A stretch of DNA of 64,000 bases from Oceanospirillales bacterium (GTDB lineage Bacteria > Pseudomonadota > Gammaproteobacteria > Pseudomonadales > Endozoicomonadaceae): contig SIHQ01000003.1 of the NCBI GenBank assembly GCA_004762125.1, positions 124,001 to 188,000 on the forward strand. Direction: 5' to 3'. The translations under genes were made by a program, and so were the position numbers. Positions within the stretch are counted from its first letter, which is position 1, and each line of letters opens with the position of its first letter. The notes beneath the pieces were generated by a model. That model had not been told where the DNA came from, ran no database searches, and worked only from the letters and a program-made list of their open reading frames with translations. Below, one piece after another: positions 42,056-51,481 of the stretch.

Positions 42056-42820
42056 ATGCAGATACCTTTTCTGATGTCCAACAAGTGGTCCATTACCGAG
42101 CCATACAAAAATACCGTTATCGGGCAGGCTGTTGCGTCACTGGACAAAACGTTCGCACTGACTGGAGAGCCTGTCACTGACGACATCATCAGCACCATGA
42201 CCCGGATGGAACTGGATGGTAAAGGCTATTACCTGAAGCGTTACACTGGCGGCGGAAAAAACCTTCGCAGATATATTGGCCGTACCCGTATCCGTGGCGA
42301 GTGGGAAAGCATGCTGTTTTTTGCTGAACAGGGCATTCCTGCTGCAAAAGTGATTGCCTATGGTCAAGAGGTGCAATGGGGAGTTATGACTCGAGGCGCC
42401 CTTGTCACCGAAGAAATGCCAAACACTCAGGACCTTCGGGAAATGGTCAGGGATGCCCACCCGGGATTGAAAGATCGGAAGTGGATGGCTCAGGTGATTG
42501 AACAGCTAGCGGATGCCACTGGAAAAATGCACCGTAAATGCTTTATTCACACCGACCTAAAATGGCGAAATGTTTTGGTCAGCCAATCAGAATCTCCTGA
42601 AATTTGCCTGATTGATTGCCCGGCGGGTGAAAAGGTTCTGCCCTTCTTTCTTGAACGGGGAATCGTCAAAGATCTTGCCTGTCTGGATAAAGTGGCGAAA
42701 TATCACCTGACTCGAACCCAGCGAATGAAGTTCTATCGGCTTTATACGGGGCACCGCCTTAATACCCGTGATAAGGCCCGTATCAGAAGAATACTGAGCT
42801 TCTTTGAGGGGCGCGAATAA
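42056..42820 (+). CDS. LPS core kinase, InaA/WaaP-like
   Basis: A 254-residue kinase-fold protein. The ATP lysine is in GKGYYLKRYTGGG, the catalytic loop is FIHTDLKWRNVLV and the metal Asp is in ICLIDCPAGEKV. It resembles the small kinases that follow waaP in Pseudomonas core clusters (the wapP/wapQ group), so phosphorylation of heptose II or another core sugar is likely. A second ATG at 42074 gives an alternative start. It ends two bases before the next kinase. Confidence 0.85.
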   Translation: MQIPFLMSNKWSITEPYKNTVIGQAVASLDKTFALTGEPVTDDIISTMTRMELDGKGYYLKRYTGGGKNLRRYIGRTRIRGEWESMLFFAEQGIPAAKVIAYGQEVQWGVMTRGALVTEEMPNTQDLREMVRDAHPGLKDRKWMAQVIEQLADATGKMHRKCFIHTDLKWRNVLVSQSESPEICLIDCPAGEKVLPFFLERGIVKDLACLDKVAKYHLTRTQRMKFYRLYTGHRLNTRDKARIRRILSFFEGRE

Positions 42821-42822
42821 GC

Positions 42823-43752
42823 ATGCCGGATCAGTTCCTACAAAACTGGAAGCAGCTCAAAAGCGATACAGAGAGGACTGTATGTTTACGTCAGTTACTG
42901 ATGTCGAATCCTTCTGCTAAAACCTTGTCGTTTATCCTGCCTCGTTATGATCTGCTTCTGGAGCAGCTCAATGCTGCGCCGTCTTTACTGAAAGATATTC
43001 AAGTAGAGCGAAAAAGCAGAGAATTGACACTACCAGAGTGTCTCAAACAGCGTGAAGGCTTCCTGCTGGATAAAAGCTGGGGGCAGTTCTGTATCATCGA
43101 CAAAAGAGATCAATGTACAGAGCTGAAGCAGTTGCTGGCAGCGCCTGATAAATACATAGAATCGGGTAATATTATAAAGTCCGGACGGGCAACCACCGTT
43201 GCTATTGTTACGGTGTCAGATAAAAAATACTTTCTTAAGCGATACAATCAGAAAAACCGATTCTACGGTATGATGCGCAGTGTCATTCCATCCAGAGCAG
43301 CCGTTACCTGGCATGCTGCTCAGTTACTTGAAAACATCGGGGTACCTACCGCAAAACCTGTGGCTCTGCTTGAAAAGCGATTTGGTTTCCTGAAGCAGGA
43401 ATCCTATGTCGTGCATGAATACATCGAGAGTGTTCATGGGATGAAATATTTTGCCGAAGGAGCTACACCGATACCCGAATGGCAGACTGTCGCTGATGAG
43501 ATTAATGCAATTCTTTACAGCCTGAAACGGTCGCTGGTGATTCATGGGGATTTAAAAGCTCAGAACTTTATTATTCATGACAATCAACCGATGCTTATAG
43601 ATCTGGATTCCATGAAGTCCTGCAAGATTGAAAAAACATTTTTAAAGCACTACAACAAAGATCTTTCCCGCTTTTCCAAAAACTGGAAGCAGGAACCTGT
43701 AGCTCGCGAATACTTTAAAGCCTCTATTGAGCGCTTGAGCATTATTGACTGA
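42823..43752 (+). CDS. LPS core kinase, Kdo/heptose kinase-like
   Basis: A 309-residue protein, longer than its neighbours through an N-terminal extension of about 110 residues. The kinase part starts near SGRATTVAIVTVSDKKYFLKRYNQK; the catalytic loop is VIHGDLKAQNFII and the metal Asp is in PMLIDLDSMKS. It is the third kinase in a row and probably phosphorylates another core sugar. Start ATG two bases after the previous stop suggests tight coupling. Confidence 0.82.
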   Translation: MPDQFLQNWKQLKSDTERTVCLRQLLMSNPSAKTLSFILPRYDLLLEQLNAAPSLLKDIQVERKSRELTLPECLKQREGFLLDKSWGQFCIIDKRDQCTELKQLLAAPDKYIESGNIIKSGRATTVAIVTVSDKKYFLKRYNQKNRFYGMMRSVIPSRAAVTWHAAQLLENIGVPTAKPVALLEKRFGFLKQESYVVHEYIESVHGMKYFAEGATPIPEWQTVADEINAILYSLKRSLVIHGDLKAQNFIIHDNQPMLIDLDSMKSCKIEKTFLKHYNKDLSRFSKNWKQEPVAREYFKASIERLSIID

Positions 43753-43764
43753 AAATTAACATCT

Positions 43765-44688
43765 ATGACTTACACCCTTTTTACGGTAGTTATTCCTGCA
43801 TACAACTATGCTCATACACTTGAGCGAGCTGTTAAATCAGTCATCAACCAACTTGATCAGTTGTCAGAGCTTATCATCATCAATGATGGTTCTACCGATA
43901 ACACAGCCGAAGTCTTAAATAGTCTTGAGCAGCAATACCCGGAAAAAATAAAAACTATTCACCAACAAAATTCCGGATTGGCTGCGACTAGAAATCGGGG
44001 AATAAAAGAAAGTTCCGGTGATTATCTGATCTTTCTTGATGCCGACGATGAATTTGCTCCCGAGGCTCTCATTCATCTTGAACGGGCCATCAAATCAAAG
44101 CCAGATATACACATGGTCATTGGCTCCCACATATCCGTTGAGCCCGATGGTCGTGAACGGCTGAGATCGAGAGCTCCTCTTCCTAAAAGTAGAGATGAGT
44201 GCTTCCATCTATATGCCCTGAAAGAAAAATTGCCTATATCCAACGGCGCAACGGCTATGCACCGAAACATATTTGAGCACTATCTTTACCCAGAAAACTT
44301 CAGGTGTGTGGAAGATATTTCCATGTTTGCTTATGTTCTGGCCAACCATGACTGTATGACCATTCAACAGCCTGTAGCGCGTATTCATAAACACGATGAC
44401 AGTATGAGAAATGATGTAAGCCTAGATATGTCGGTAGGTCTTGAGTTAGTTGATGAAGTTTTTTCACCAGACCGCATACCGGCACACCTACTGAAATATA
44501 AAAAAGAGTTCGAAACTTCCAGAATACTCTCTATGTTTCGAACTCTTTATATTGCTGGCAATTACCAACAGGCTTTATCTTTTTACTGGCAAGCAGTCAG
44601 GAATTCTCCTTCAGCTTTATTACAGGGTTCATTCTTAAGAAAAGCGATCAAAGCTGTTTTTCTGTGGCTAGCCAATAGAGCTCAGTAA
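43765..44688 (+). CDS. Glycosyltransferase family 2
   Basis: A 307-residue GT-A enzyme. Donor-site features are VVIPAYNYAHTLERAVKSV, IINDGSTDNTAEVL and the metal motif FLDADDEF (near residue 93). The acceptor side is unknown; as the last gene of the ops-controlled operon it probably extends the LPS core. Its stop overlaps the end of the convergent deacetylase gene by seven bases. Confidence 0.88.
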   Translation: MTYTLFTVVIPAYNYAHTLERAVKSVINQLDQLSELIIINDGSTDNTAEVLNSLEQQYPEKIKTIHQQNSGLAATRNRGIKESSGDYLIFLDADDEFAPEALIHLERAIKSKPDIHMVIGSHISVEPDGRERLRSRAPLPKSRDECFHLYALKEKLPISNGATAMHRNIFEHYLYPENFRCVEDISMFAYVLANHDCMTIQQPVARIHKHDDSMRNDVSLDMSVGLELVDEVFSPDRIPAHLLKYKKEFETSRILSMFRTLYIAGNYQQALSFYWQAVRNSPSALLQGSFLRKAIKAVFLWLANRAQ

Positions 44689-46052
44689 AAAAACAGTTCA
44701 TTAACTCTCACCGCTTTCCTGAAGAATTCATCTTCTCCAAAGTCGGGTTGATAACGACCAATCAGTTTTTTCTGCAAGCGCTTGCGTAACCATTTTTTGA
44801 ATCGTACCGGACGTCGAAGATCATGGTTCATCTCAATAGCAAAGACCTTATCCTGCTGATCTTCATCGCTGAGAGTGAACGAAAATACACCGTTCAGCTC
44901 AATATCTTGATTTACAACAGGTGGCAGAGAAACCAGTGAGCCCGACGGCCCATACGGATGCATATCCGTCTCGGTTAAATGGTTGGCATAATACAGATAT
45001 TCTGGCGTGATCTGCTCTGACTGAGCTGCAGCTTCCTGCACAGCAAGTGTGCAGTAATGATGGTCTTCGTGAGCATCAACGATCAGATGAGGTGTGACAA
45101 TATAGTCTGGTTCAAACTGTTCAATAACTTCTTTTAGGTCCGCAACCAGTTGCTTCCAGCTGCTAGTGCCATGACTGTCTGACTCTAGCTTGATTGAATT
45201 GAAGGCTCTGAAAACTCTAGTATCGCTGATACCAGCATAATCTGATGAAATAATTTGATCGGGTTGGTCGTGCATTCTTTTCAGGTGCTTGCAGAAATAA
45301 CCTAGATGAATAGCTCTATCTTCAGCAAGACCAGCCCATTTTGGTATGGCAACACTGTCCCAGGCTCTGACACGACCTTTTAAAATGGCTGTTTTCTGAC
45401 TGTTCTGTTGGCTATCCTTCTGATATTGCCTGAAAGTTTCAGGTTCAGCTTCCCCAGCAGAAACAGTGACCACCATACTGTCTGTGTTTTTATAAAGACC
45501 AAATGCCGCTATCTCAGCATCATCGGCATGGGGAGCGATGATCAACACTTTGCTGTTTCGTATATCGGGCCGAGAGAAGACCAACAACTCAGAACCTTCA
45601 TTCTCCAGAGAGCAGTGATTTGCAGAAATTTTTAATTTGCCTCCAGTTTCAAAAGCAGGCGTCAGATTGATATAACGACAGCCATTGCAGTCTCGTTCTA
45701 CATATTGTTGATAGCTTCGATCAGTTGTAGAGACTTCCACATTCGGGTCAAACCATCGACCAGACAGTGAAGCAGTCACCTTTATCTTGAGTAGAACCGT
45801 ATCTTTTCTATCAAGCTCTTCAGGCAGAATAAGTTCGCCGTTATTAATGGTGGCTGGATAGCTTTTATAACCTTTGGGATTCCACCGATAGTCTGAAGCA
45901 GGTTGGTAGTATATGTGGTCAGTCAGAAGTACTGAATGTAATACATAGATAACCGGAAGCAGTGTCAGCCAGAACCAACTCGGGTAAAGAACTACCAATA
46001 TAATGATAAGGCAGGCTACGACCAATACTGGAAGCTTCTGCTGTTTTTGCAT
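44682..46052 (-). CDS. PIG-L family deacetylase, membrane-anchored (DnpA-like)
   Basis: A 456-residue protein with two N-terminal hydrophobic helices (about residues 8-24 and 27-45), then a region of unknown fold, then the LmbE/PIG-L metal site: APHADDAE (about residues 173-180) and the distant VDAHEDHH. Such zinc enzymes remove N-acetyl groups from sugars such as GlcNAc. Pseudomonas carries a related gene (dnpA) inside its LPS core cluster, so core N-deacetylation is a reasonable guess. It is third in a leftward run after a GT2 and a GT4. Confidence 0.82.
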   Translation of the reverse strand: MQKQQKLPVLVVACLIIILVVLYPSWFWLTLLPVIYVLHSVLLTDHIYYQPASDYRWNPKGYKSYPATINNGELILPEELDRKDTVLLKIKVTASLSGRWFDPNVEVSTTDRSYQQYVERDCNGCRYINLTPAFETGGKLKISANHCSLENEGSELLVFSRPDIRNSKVLIIAPHADDAEIAAFGLYKNTDSMVVTVSAGEAEPETFRQYQKDSQQNSQKTAILKGRVRAWDSVAIPKWAGLAEDRAIHLGYFCKHLKRMHDQPDQIISSDYAGISDTRVFRAFNSIKLESDSHGTSSWKQLVADLKEVIEQFEPDYIVTPHLIVDAHEDHHYCTLAVQEAAAQSEQITPEYLYYANHLTETDMHPYGPSGSLVSLPPVVNQDIELNGVFSFTLSDEDQQDKVFAIEMNHDLRRPVRFKKWLRKRLQKKLIGRYQPDFGEDEFFRKAVRVNELFFY

Positions 46053-46113
46053 GATACGGACTTACCAGAGCTGAATAAGAGACTCTATTCTACCTGATAA
46101 ATCCGTAGAGATA

Positions 46114-47238
46114 TTACTTCAGCATACTTTCAAGAAGTTCCCTGTAAGCACGTCTGAAGTCATTAATGTTGTGACGAGTTTTAAGCGCTTGAAAGTGTTT
46201 TTGACCTTCTTCATGCAACTGGTCATCGGGAAGGTTTAAAAAATATTCCATAGAAGCTGCCAAACTGACAGGATCTTTCACTTTACACACCTGTCCCAGG
46301 CCTTCGATGTAGGGCTTAATGGTATCGATATCAGAACCTATGACAGGGATGGCTCCTGACATGCCTTCCAGCAATGCGAGAGGCAAACCCTCAGTAAATG
46401 ACGGTAAACAAAAGACATCAAACGCTCTGACAAAACGAATAGCTTCTTCCTGCTTTCCTAACAAGCGAACATGATTTTCCAAACCGAGGGTTTGAATCTG
46501 TTGTTTTAGATTCTCCTCTTCTTCACCCCAGCCAATAATGGCCACCACCGCTTGAGGGTATTGCTCTTTTAACTGATGAATAGCATTGAGCATAACGGCA
46601 TGCCCCTTTATTTCGACCATTCTGCCTATGGTTCCGAAAATAAAGCGATCTTCAGGCAAGTTTAGTTTTTTGCGAGCGTCTTCACGAGTTAACTGAATAG
46701 ATAGAGACTGTTCAAGGTCAATAGCATTACTGATGGTCACAGTGTTGTAATCATTCATATTGCTGACTGTGTCTACAAGGTAACGTCGAACGGGCTCAGA
46801 GACTCCAATAAAACGCCAGCGATTATCCATCAGCTTATCCGCCAATTTTTGGCGATAAGTCCTGTCATAATCACCAAAACCATGAGCAATACTGATAAAA
46901 GCTTTTGTGGTCAGTTTACGACAAAGGTTCAGCATCATATGGGTCGGTTTGAAGCGATGACAAATCACCGCATCAAAGTTATTTTCTTCACAGAACGCTT
47001 GAATCTTTCGAGTAGCAAAATAGCGTCGATAGCCCTTTAACTGTTTTTGTTCGAAATCAAAATAGACTGACTTGCTGGCAGCACTTTCTGGTTGCCCTGA
47101 CTTCGGCTTCCCTTTCAGAAAAGCGGTTGTGACTTCATATTGATCTTCTGGCAGAGCCTTAATGATCTGTTCTGCCAGATCAGATGACATCACGTTATAG
47201 CTGTTCTGAAGCTGTAAAATCCGCTTTTTACTGCCCAC
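46114..47238 (-). CDS. Glycosyltransferase family 4
   Basis: A 374-residue GT-B enzyme. N-terminal RILQLQNSYNVMSSDLAEQIIKAL, the central IGRMVEIKGHAVMLNAI, and the donor-site CLPSFTEGLPLALLEGMSGAIPVIGSD with its E-x7-E pattern are clear. It is similar in type to the core transferases (WapH/WaaG class) of Pseudomonas. It reads leftward, 61 bases upstream of the PIG-L gene and 88 bases after the GT2, so the three form an operon. Confidence 0.9.
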   Translation of the reverse strand: MGSKKRILQLQNSYNVMSSDLAEQIIKALPEDQYEVTTAFLKGKPKSGQPESAASKSVYFDFEQKQLKGYRRYFATRKIQAFCEENNFDAVICHRFKPTHMMLNLCRKLTTKAFISIAHGFGDYDRTYRQKLADKLMDNRWRFIGVSEPVRRYLVDTVSNMNDYNTVTISNAIDLEQSLSIQLTREDARKKLNLPEDRFIFGTIGRMVEIKGHAVMLNAIHQLKEQYPQAVVAIIGWGEEEENLKQQIQTLGLENHVRLLGKQEEAIRFVRAFDVFCLPSFTEGLPLALLEGMSGAIPVIGSDIDTIKPYIEGLGQVCKVKDPVSLAASMEYFLNLPDDQLHEEGQKHFQALKTRHNINDFRRAYRELLESMLK

Positions 47239-47326
47239 TTGGCAAGGCCTCTGTCAAACAAAAGCACGAGAATAGGGAAAAACGAAGTGATGTTCCAGCC
47301 TTGATTCACCAAGGCCGGAATTGGCT

Positions 47327-48193
47327 TTAAGTTACCAGCATCTTTAAAAAACCACGAATCGTTTTGAGGTTATAGTGCTTTAATGGTATTTGTTTGAGAA
47401 TTTTTTTGGCCAAGATTTTATCTGATTTCACAGCCATCAATAGATAGCTCTGAAGATTTCTGACTCGCATCTGTTCATATTGAGGATGATCCGAGTAAAA
47501 ACCATAGACTTGCTGAATACCTTCAAGCATCAGCTCCAGTCTCTTCATGGAGTTGTCACCATGGTAGCGATAGTAAGCAAGCACATCACTTAAAACAGCA
47601 ATGCGGTAACCCATAGACGTGACTTTAAAAGCCATATACATATCTTCAATACGTACAGTAGGGTCGTATCCTCCTGCTTCTTTTAGGACATTGGTTCTAT
47701 ACAGCATGGTGGGGGCTGGAATACCTTTTTTCTTCTTTAGAAAAATATCATCGAATTCAAGGATACGTTCCGGCAGCATTTTCTGCTTACCCATGACAGT
47801 TCCGCTGTCATCGATAGAAAGCATATTGCCACCACAGAGAGCAATTTTCGGATTCTGCTCCATGTAGCGTACCTGCTTCTCAAAACGGTCCAACATCATG
47901 ATGTCATCGGAAGCAAAGAAAGCTATATATTCGCCCGTAGCCATGGCCAATGCTTTGTTTAGTGTTCCGGTCAGCCCCATATTTTCTTGAGTTTCAAATT
48001 TAAAGCCATACTGTTCCTGAAGCCCTTGAATAACTTCTACACTATTATCCAGTGAGCCATCGTCAATCACTATCAGCTCAATGTTCTTATAGGTCTGCTG
48101 AATAACACTCATGATTGACTGGGTGATATAGTGCTCGTGGTTATAGGAAGGAATAACAACCGATACTTTGGACATTTGTTCAACTACAGACAT
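47327..48193 (-). CDS. Glycosyltransferase family 2 (copy 1 of a paralogous pair)
   Basis: A 288-residue GT-A enzyme: VSVVIPSYNHEHYITQSIMSVIQ, VIDDGSLDNSVEVI, and the donor motif FFASDDIMM. It is closely similar through its whole length to the gene at 52914-53759; shared stretches include FDDIFLKKKKG/FDDIFLKRKKG, VLAYYR and KKILKQIPLK/RKIIKQIPLK. Both copies read leftward and frame the fdt/manC cassette. It is the first gene of the leftward GT2-GT4-PIG-L operon, divergent from fdtA. Confidence 0.9.
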   Translation of the reverse strand: MSVVEQMSKVSVVIPSYNHEHYITQSIMSVIQQTYKNIELIVIDDGSLDNSVEVIQGLQEQYGFKFETQENMGLTGTLNKALAMATGEYIAFFASDDIMMLDRFEKQVRYMEQNPKIALCGGNMLSIDDSGTVMGKQKMLPERILEFDDIFLKKKKGIPAPTMLYRTNVLKEAGGYDPTVRIEDMYMAFKVTSMGYRIAVLSDVLAYYRYHGDNSMKRLELMLEGIQQVYGFYSDHPQYEQMRVRNLQSYLLMAVKSDKILAKKILKQIPLKHYNLKTIRGFLKMLVT

Positions 48194-48267
48194 GACAGAA
48201 TGTGCCAGATATTAGCATACCTGTTCTCATTGGCTGTAATCGCCATATACATAACTGACATAGTAAA

Positions 48268-48663
48268 ATGCAACCAACACTAATTGACTTCAACATCCAT
48301 GGTGATGACCGTGGTAGCCTGATTGCTCTTGAGCAACATAAGGATATTCCCTTTGATGTAAAGCGGGTTTACTACATCTTTGATACCAAAGCGGATGTTC
48401 GCAGAGGGTTTCATGCTCATAAGCACTTAGAGCAAGTCGCCGTCTGCATTAAGGGCGCATGCACTTTTAAATTGGATGATGGGAAATCACAACAGCATAT
48501 CAGGCTAGATACACCGTCAAGAGGCTTATACATAGGAAATAGCGTTTGGAGAGAGATGTATGACTTTACTGAAAACTGCGTCCTTTTAGTTATGGCAAGC
48601 AACCTTTATGACGAATCCGACTACATTAGAAACTACAATGATTTTATCACACAGGTGAGCTGA
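48268..48663 (+). CDS. fdtA: dTDP-4-oxo-6-deoxyglucose 3,4-ketoisomerase
   Basis: A 131-residue cupin that converts dTDP-4-keto-6-deoxyglucose (made by RmlB) to the 3-keto, galacto-configured sugar on the way to dTDP-Fuc3NAc. The active-site histidines are in [12 protein letters not shown], and the family N-terminus ([25 protein letters not shown]) and the VWREMYDF stretch are present. FdtA and its glucose-type relative QdtA are hard to separate by eye, so dTDP-Qui3NAc is the alternative product. fdtC starts within its stop codon. Confidence 0.88.
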   Translation: MQPTLIDFNIHGDDRGSLIALEQHKDIPFDVKRVYYIFDTKADVRRGFHAHKHLEQVAVCIKGACTFKLDDGKSQQHIRLDTPSRGLYIGNSVWREMYDFTENCVLLVMASNLYDESDYIRNYNDFITQVS

Positions 48664-49115
48664 TGTTCATACACCCTCTTTCAGACGTACAATCAAAGAA
48701 TATAGGTAAAAGGTCGAAAGTTTGGCAGTTCTGTGTGATTTTACCTGATGCAGTCATTGGTGAAGACTGTAATATTTGCTCTCACTGTCTTATAGAAAAT
48801 GACGTTATTATTGGCAACCAAGTCACCGTCAAAAGTGGTGTTCAAATTTGGGATGGTATTGTTATAGAAAACGGCGTATTTATTGGGCCAAATGTCACAT
48901 TTTGCAATGATAAATATCCAAAATCTAAACAATACCCAGATCAGTTCATGAAGACTGTCATTAGAAAAGGGGCATCCATTGGAGCAAATGCAACCATTCT
49001 CCCGGGTGTAGAGGTTGGAGAAAAATCGACTATCGGTGCAGGTTCAGTAGTAACGAAGAATGTTCCTTCATCTTCCGTTGTTTACGGTAATCCTGCTTCA
49101 GAAGCGAAGCAGTGA
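48663..49115 (+). CDS. fdtC: dTDP-3-amino-3,6-dideoxyhexose N-acetyltransferase (hexapeptide)
   Basis: A 150-residue left-handed beta-helix acyltransferase with several imperfect [LIV]GxxxX repeats ([40 protein letters not shown]) and the catalytic-loop type FCNDKYP segment. It would N-acetylate the 3-amino sugar made by the aminotransferase at 49357. The ATG overlaps the fdtA stop (TGATG). The following 241 bases to the aminotransferase are AT-rich and hold a hairpin. Confidence 0.85.
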   Translation: MFIHPLSDVQSKNIGKRSKVWQFCVILPDAVIGEDCNICSHCLIENDVIIGNQVTVKSGVQIWDGIVIENGVFIGPNVTFCNDKYPKSKQYPDQFMKTVIRKGASIGANATILPGVEVGEKSTIGAGSVVTKNVPSSSVVYGNPASEAKQ

Positions 49116-49239
49116 TATTCAATAATGAATAAATAGTTCAACCTATTTGAAATAGACTAAAAAATTTTTAACTATTTGTTCGTAAACTTATTTAAAAACA
49201 TCATGATTCTTCTGAGCAATTACTCTCGGAGCTTGTCTA

Positions 49240-49266
49240 AATGCGAATTCACATAAAATTCGCATT
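49240..49266. other. Hairpin between fdtC and the aminotransferase gene
   Basis: AATGCGAATT (49240-49249) and AATTCGCATT (49257-49266) pair perfectly across 7 bases. It has no T-run, so it is a weak terminator, an mRNA 3' end, or an operator in an otherwise empty AT-rich gap. Confidence 0.5.
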
Positions 49267-49356
49267 ATGATATTAGTTATCGTTGCAATGACACAGGCAA
49301 TGCTATTTTAAGTAAAGTCTCATGTTCAGCCACCAATCAACTTCAAGATTTGATAT

Positions 49357-50460
49357 ATGATTTCTTTTCTAGATCTTAAAAAGGTCAATCAGCAATACAG
49401 CGATGAGCTAAAAGAAGCCGCCTCAAGAGTAATAGATTCCGGTTGGTATATTCTTGGACAAGAAGTAAACAGCTTTGAAGAAGAGTTTGCTGCCTACTGT
49501 GGCACTAAGTATTGCCTTGGCGTAGCAAATGGACTTGATGCTCTAACTTTGACCTTTCGAGCTTGGCTTGAACTTGGAATTTTAAAAGAAAATGATGAAG
49601 TTATTGTTCCTGCAAATACTTACATAGCATCAATATTAGCTATTTCAGAAATGCGACTTAAACCCATACTGGTAGAACCTGACCCAAAAACATTTAATCT
49701 TAATCCTGACCTCATTGAACAAAATATAACGTCTAAGACTAAAGCTATTCTTGCAGTGCATTTATATGGACAGATATCAGGAATGAGTGAAATCTTAAAT
49801 ATTGCTGATAAGCATAACCTTAAAATTCTTGAAGATTGTGCCCAATCTCATGGAGCAACATATAACAAAAGTAGAGCAGGTAGTATTGGTGATGCGGGAG
49901 CTTTCAGCTTTTACCCTGGAAAAAATTTAGGTGCTTTAGGTGATGGAGGAGCAATTACAACATCTGACAGTGAGTTAGCTACCACTATTAAGGCTATACG
50001 AAATTATGGATCACACGAAAAATATAAGAACATTTACAAAGGTGTCAATAGTCGATTAGACGAGATACAAGCTGCTTTCTTACGAGTAAAACTACGGTAT
50101 CTTGATAAGGAAATATCAAAAAGAAGAGAAGTTTCTAACCTTTATGATCGTGAAGTAACAAATATCAATATCCAATTACCAAGCACATCAAATCCATTAT
50201 CTCACGTATGGCACTTATACGTAATCAGGACAAATCATCGAGAAAAACTCATAAAACACTTAAATAAAAACGAAATACAAACTGTTACACACTACCCAAT
50301 AGCTCCACACCAGCAGTTAGCTTATAAAGAATTATCTCATCTTAATCTACCTGTTACAGAAATCCTGCATAATGAAGTTCTATCAATACCATTAAGTCCC
50401 GTTTTGTCCAGAAATGACATAGATAAAACAATTATAGCTCTCAATAATTTCAATATTTAA
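49357..50460 (+). CDS. fdtB: dTDP-3-amino-3,6-dideoxyhexose transaminase (DegT/DnrJ/EryC1)
   Basis: A 367-residue PLP aminotransferase of the sugar family. Marks: [15 protein letters not shown] at the start, [39 protein letters not shown], and the PLP lysine in [15 protein letters not shown] (near residue 187). With fdtA and fdtC on the same strand it completes the dTDP-Fuc3NAc (or Qui3NAc) branch. Codon use is visibly more AT-rich than in the rml or waa genes, which suggests transfer. Confidence 0.9.
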   Translation: MISFLDLKKVNQQYSDELKEAASRVIDSGWYILGQEVNSFEEEFAAYCGTKYCLGVANGLDALTLTFRAWLELGILKENDEVIVPANTYIASILAISEMRLKPILVEPDPKTFNLNPDLIEQNITSKTKAILAVHLYGQISGMSEILNIADKHNLKILEDCAQSHGATYNKSRAGSIGDAGAFSFYPGKNLGALGDGGAITTSDSELATTIKAIRNYGSHEKYKNIYKGVNSRLDEIQAAFLRVKLRYLDKEISKRREVSNLYDREVTNINIQLPSTSNPLSHVWHLYVIRTNHREKLIKHLNKNEIQTVTHYPIAPHQQLAYKELSHLNLPVTEILHNEVLSIPLSPVLSRNDIDKTIIALNNFNI

Positions 50461-50472
50461 TTTGAAGAAAAC

Positions 50473-51453
50473 ATGAAAAAACCTGACGTTAGCGTTCTCA
50501 TTCCTGTATATAATGCAGAAAAATTTATCATAAACACACTTTCCAAACTATCAACACAAACTCTCTCAAATATAGAGATTGTTTGTGTTGATGATGGCTC
50601 ACAAGATGCTAGCTATCAGTTAATTGATGACTTTAAGAAAAATAATATAACAAATATTAAATTGATTTCGCAAAAAAACTTAGGAGTTGGCGGAGCTCTT
50701 AAGACCGCAGCAAACCACGCGAATGGAGATTACGTTGTACCAATAGGGCATGACGATTGGTTAAGTGATGATGCACTTGAGAAGGCATATCATGAAGCCA
50801 TAGCATCTGATAGTCAGGCGGTAATGTTCGATCTATTTTCTGATTCTGCCAATAGTGAACAGCATAGACTAATTGACTTAGATAAATTTGAATACCCTAT
50901 GGATGGACTAACGGCTCTTAAAAAATCTCTAGGAGCATGGGAAGTTCACGGCTATGCGCTTTATGAAAAAAATAGATATGTTAGTTGTTATAATAGTTTT
51001 GACACGAAACTATATAATGCTGATGAAGTAGCAACTCGAATACTGCTTTACAAGGCTAATAGGGTTAGTAAAACAGATGGCAGATACTATAATTTCGATA
51101 TGCCTGGTTCATTAACTAAAACTTTCACGATAAAACGATTTAATTTTTTAGATGCACAGATAGAAATATTTAACTTCCTAAAAAAAGAAGACATCCTTAA
51201 CGAAACTGGAATGGGATGGGCTTTAGATACACTAAAATGGTATAGAGATCTTTATAAGTTTCTGTATGAATTTAAAGATCAAATATCAGAGTCAGATTAT
51301 AAAAACCTTGAAACCAAACTCACAGATACATTGAGAGCGATCCCTAAACAACATTTAACAGAGATCATCAGAAACAAATCTTACAAACCAAAATTTAGAG
51401 GGCAGGCACTCCTAGCACTAACTCGAATAATGCCTGTATTCATCAAATATTAG
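50473..51453 (+). CDS. Glycosyltransferase family 2
   Basis: A 326-residue GT-A enzyme with VSVLIPVYNAEKFIINTLSKLS, CVDDGSQDASYQLI, and a GHDDWLSDD donor motif. It lies 12 bases after fdtB and shares its low GC. It is the best candidate to transfer the Fuc3NAc (or Qui3NAc) residue, by position only. It is not closely similar to the two paralogous GT2 genes that flank the cassette. Confidence 0.87.
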   Translation: MKKPDVSVLIPVYNAEKFIINTLSKLSTQTLSNIEIVCVDDGSQDASYQLIDDFKKNNITNIKLISQKNLGVGGALKTAANHANGDYVVPIGHDDWLSDDALEKAYHEAIASDSQAVMFDLFSDSANSEQHRLIDLDKFEYPMDGLTALKKSLGAWEVHGYALYEKNRYVSCYNSFDTKLYNADEVATRILLYKANRVSKTDGRYYNFDMPGSLTKTFTIKRFNFLDAQIEIFNFLKKEDILNETGMGWALDTLKWYRDLYKFLYEFKDQISESDYKNLETKLTDTLRAIPKQHLTEIIRNKSYKPKFRGQALLALTRIMPVFIKY

Positions 51454-51481
51454 AATATAAAAATTGTAGCTGACTCCATAC

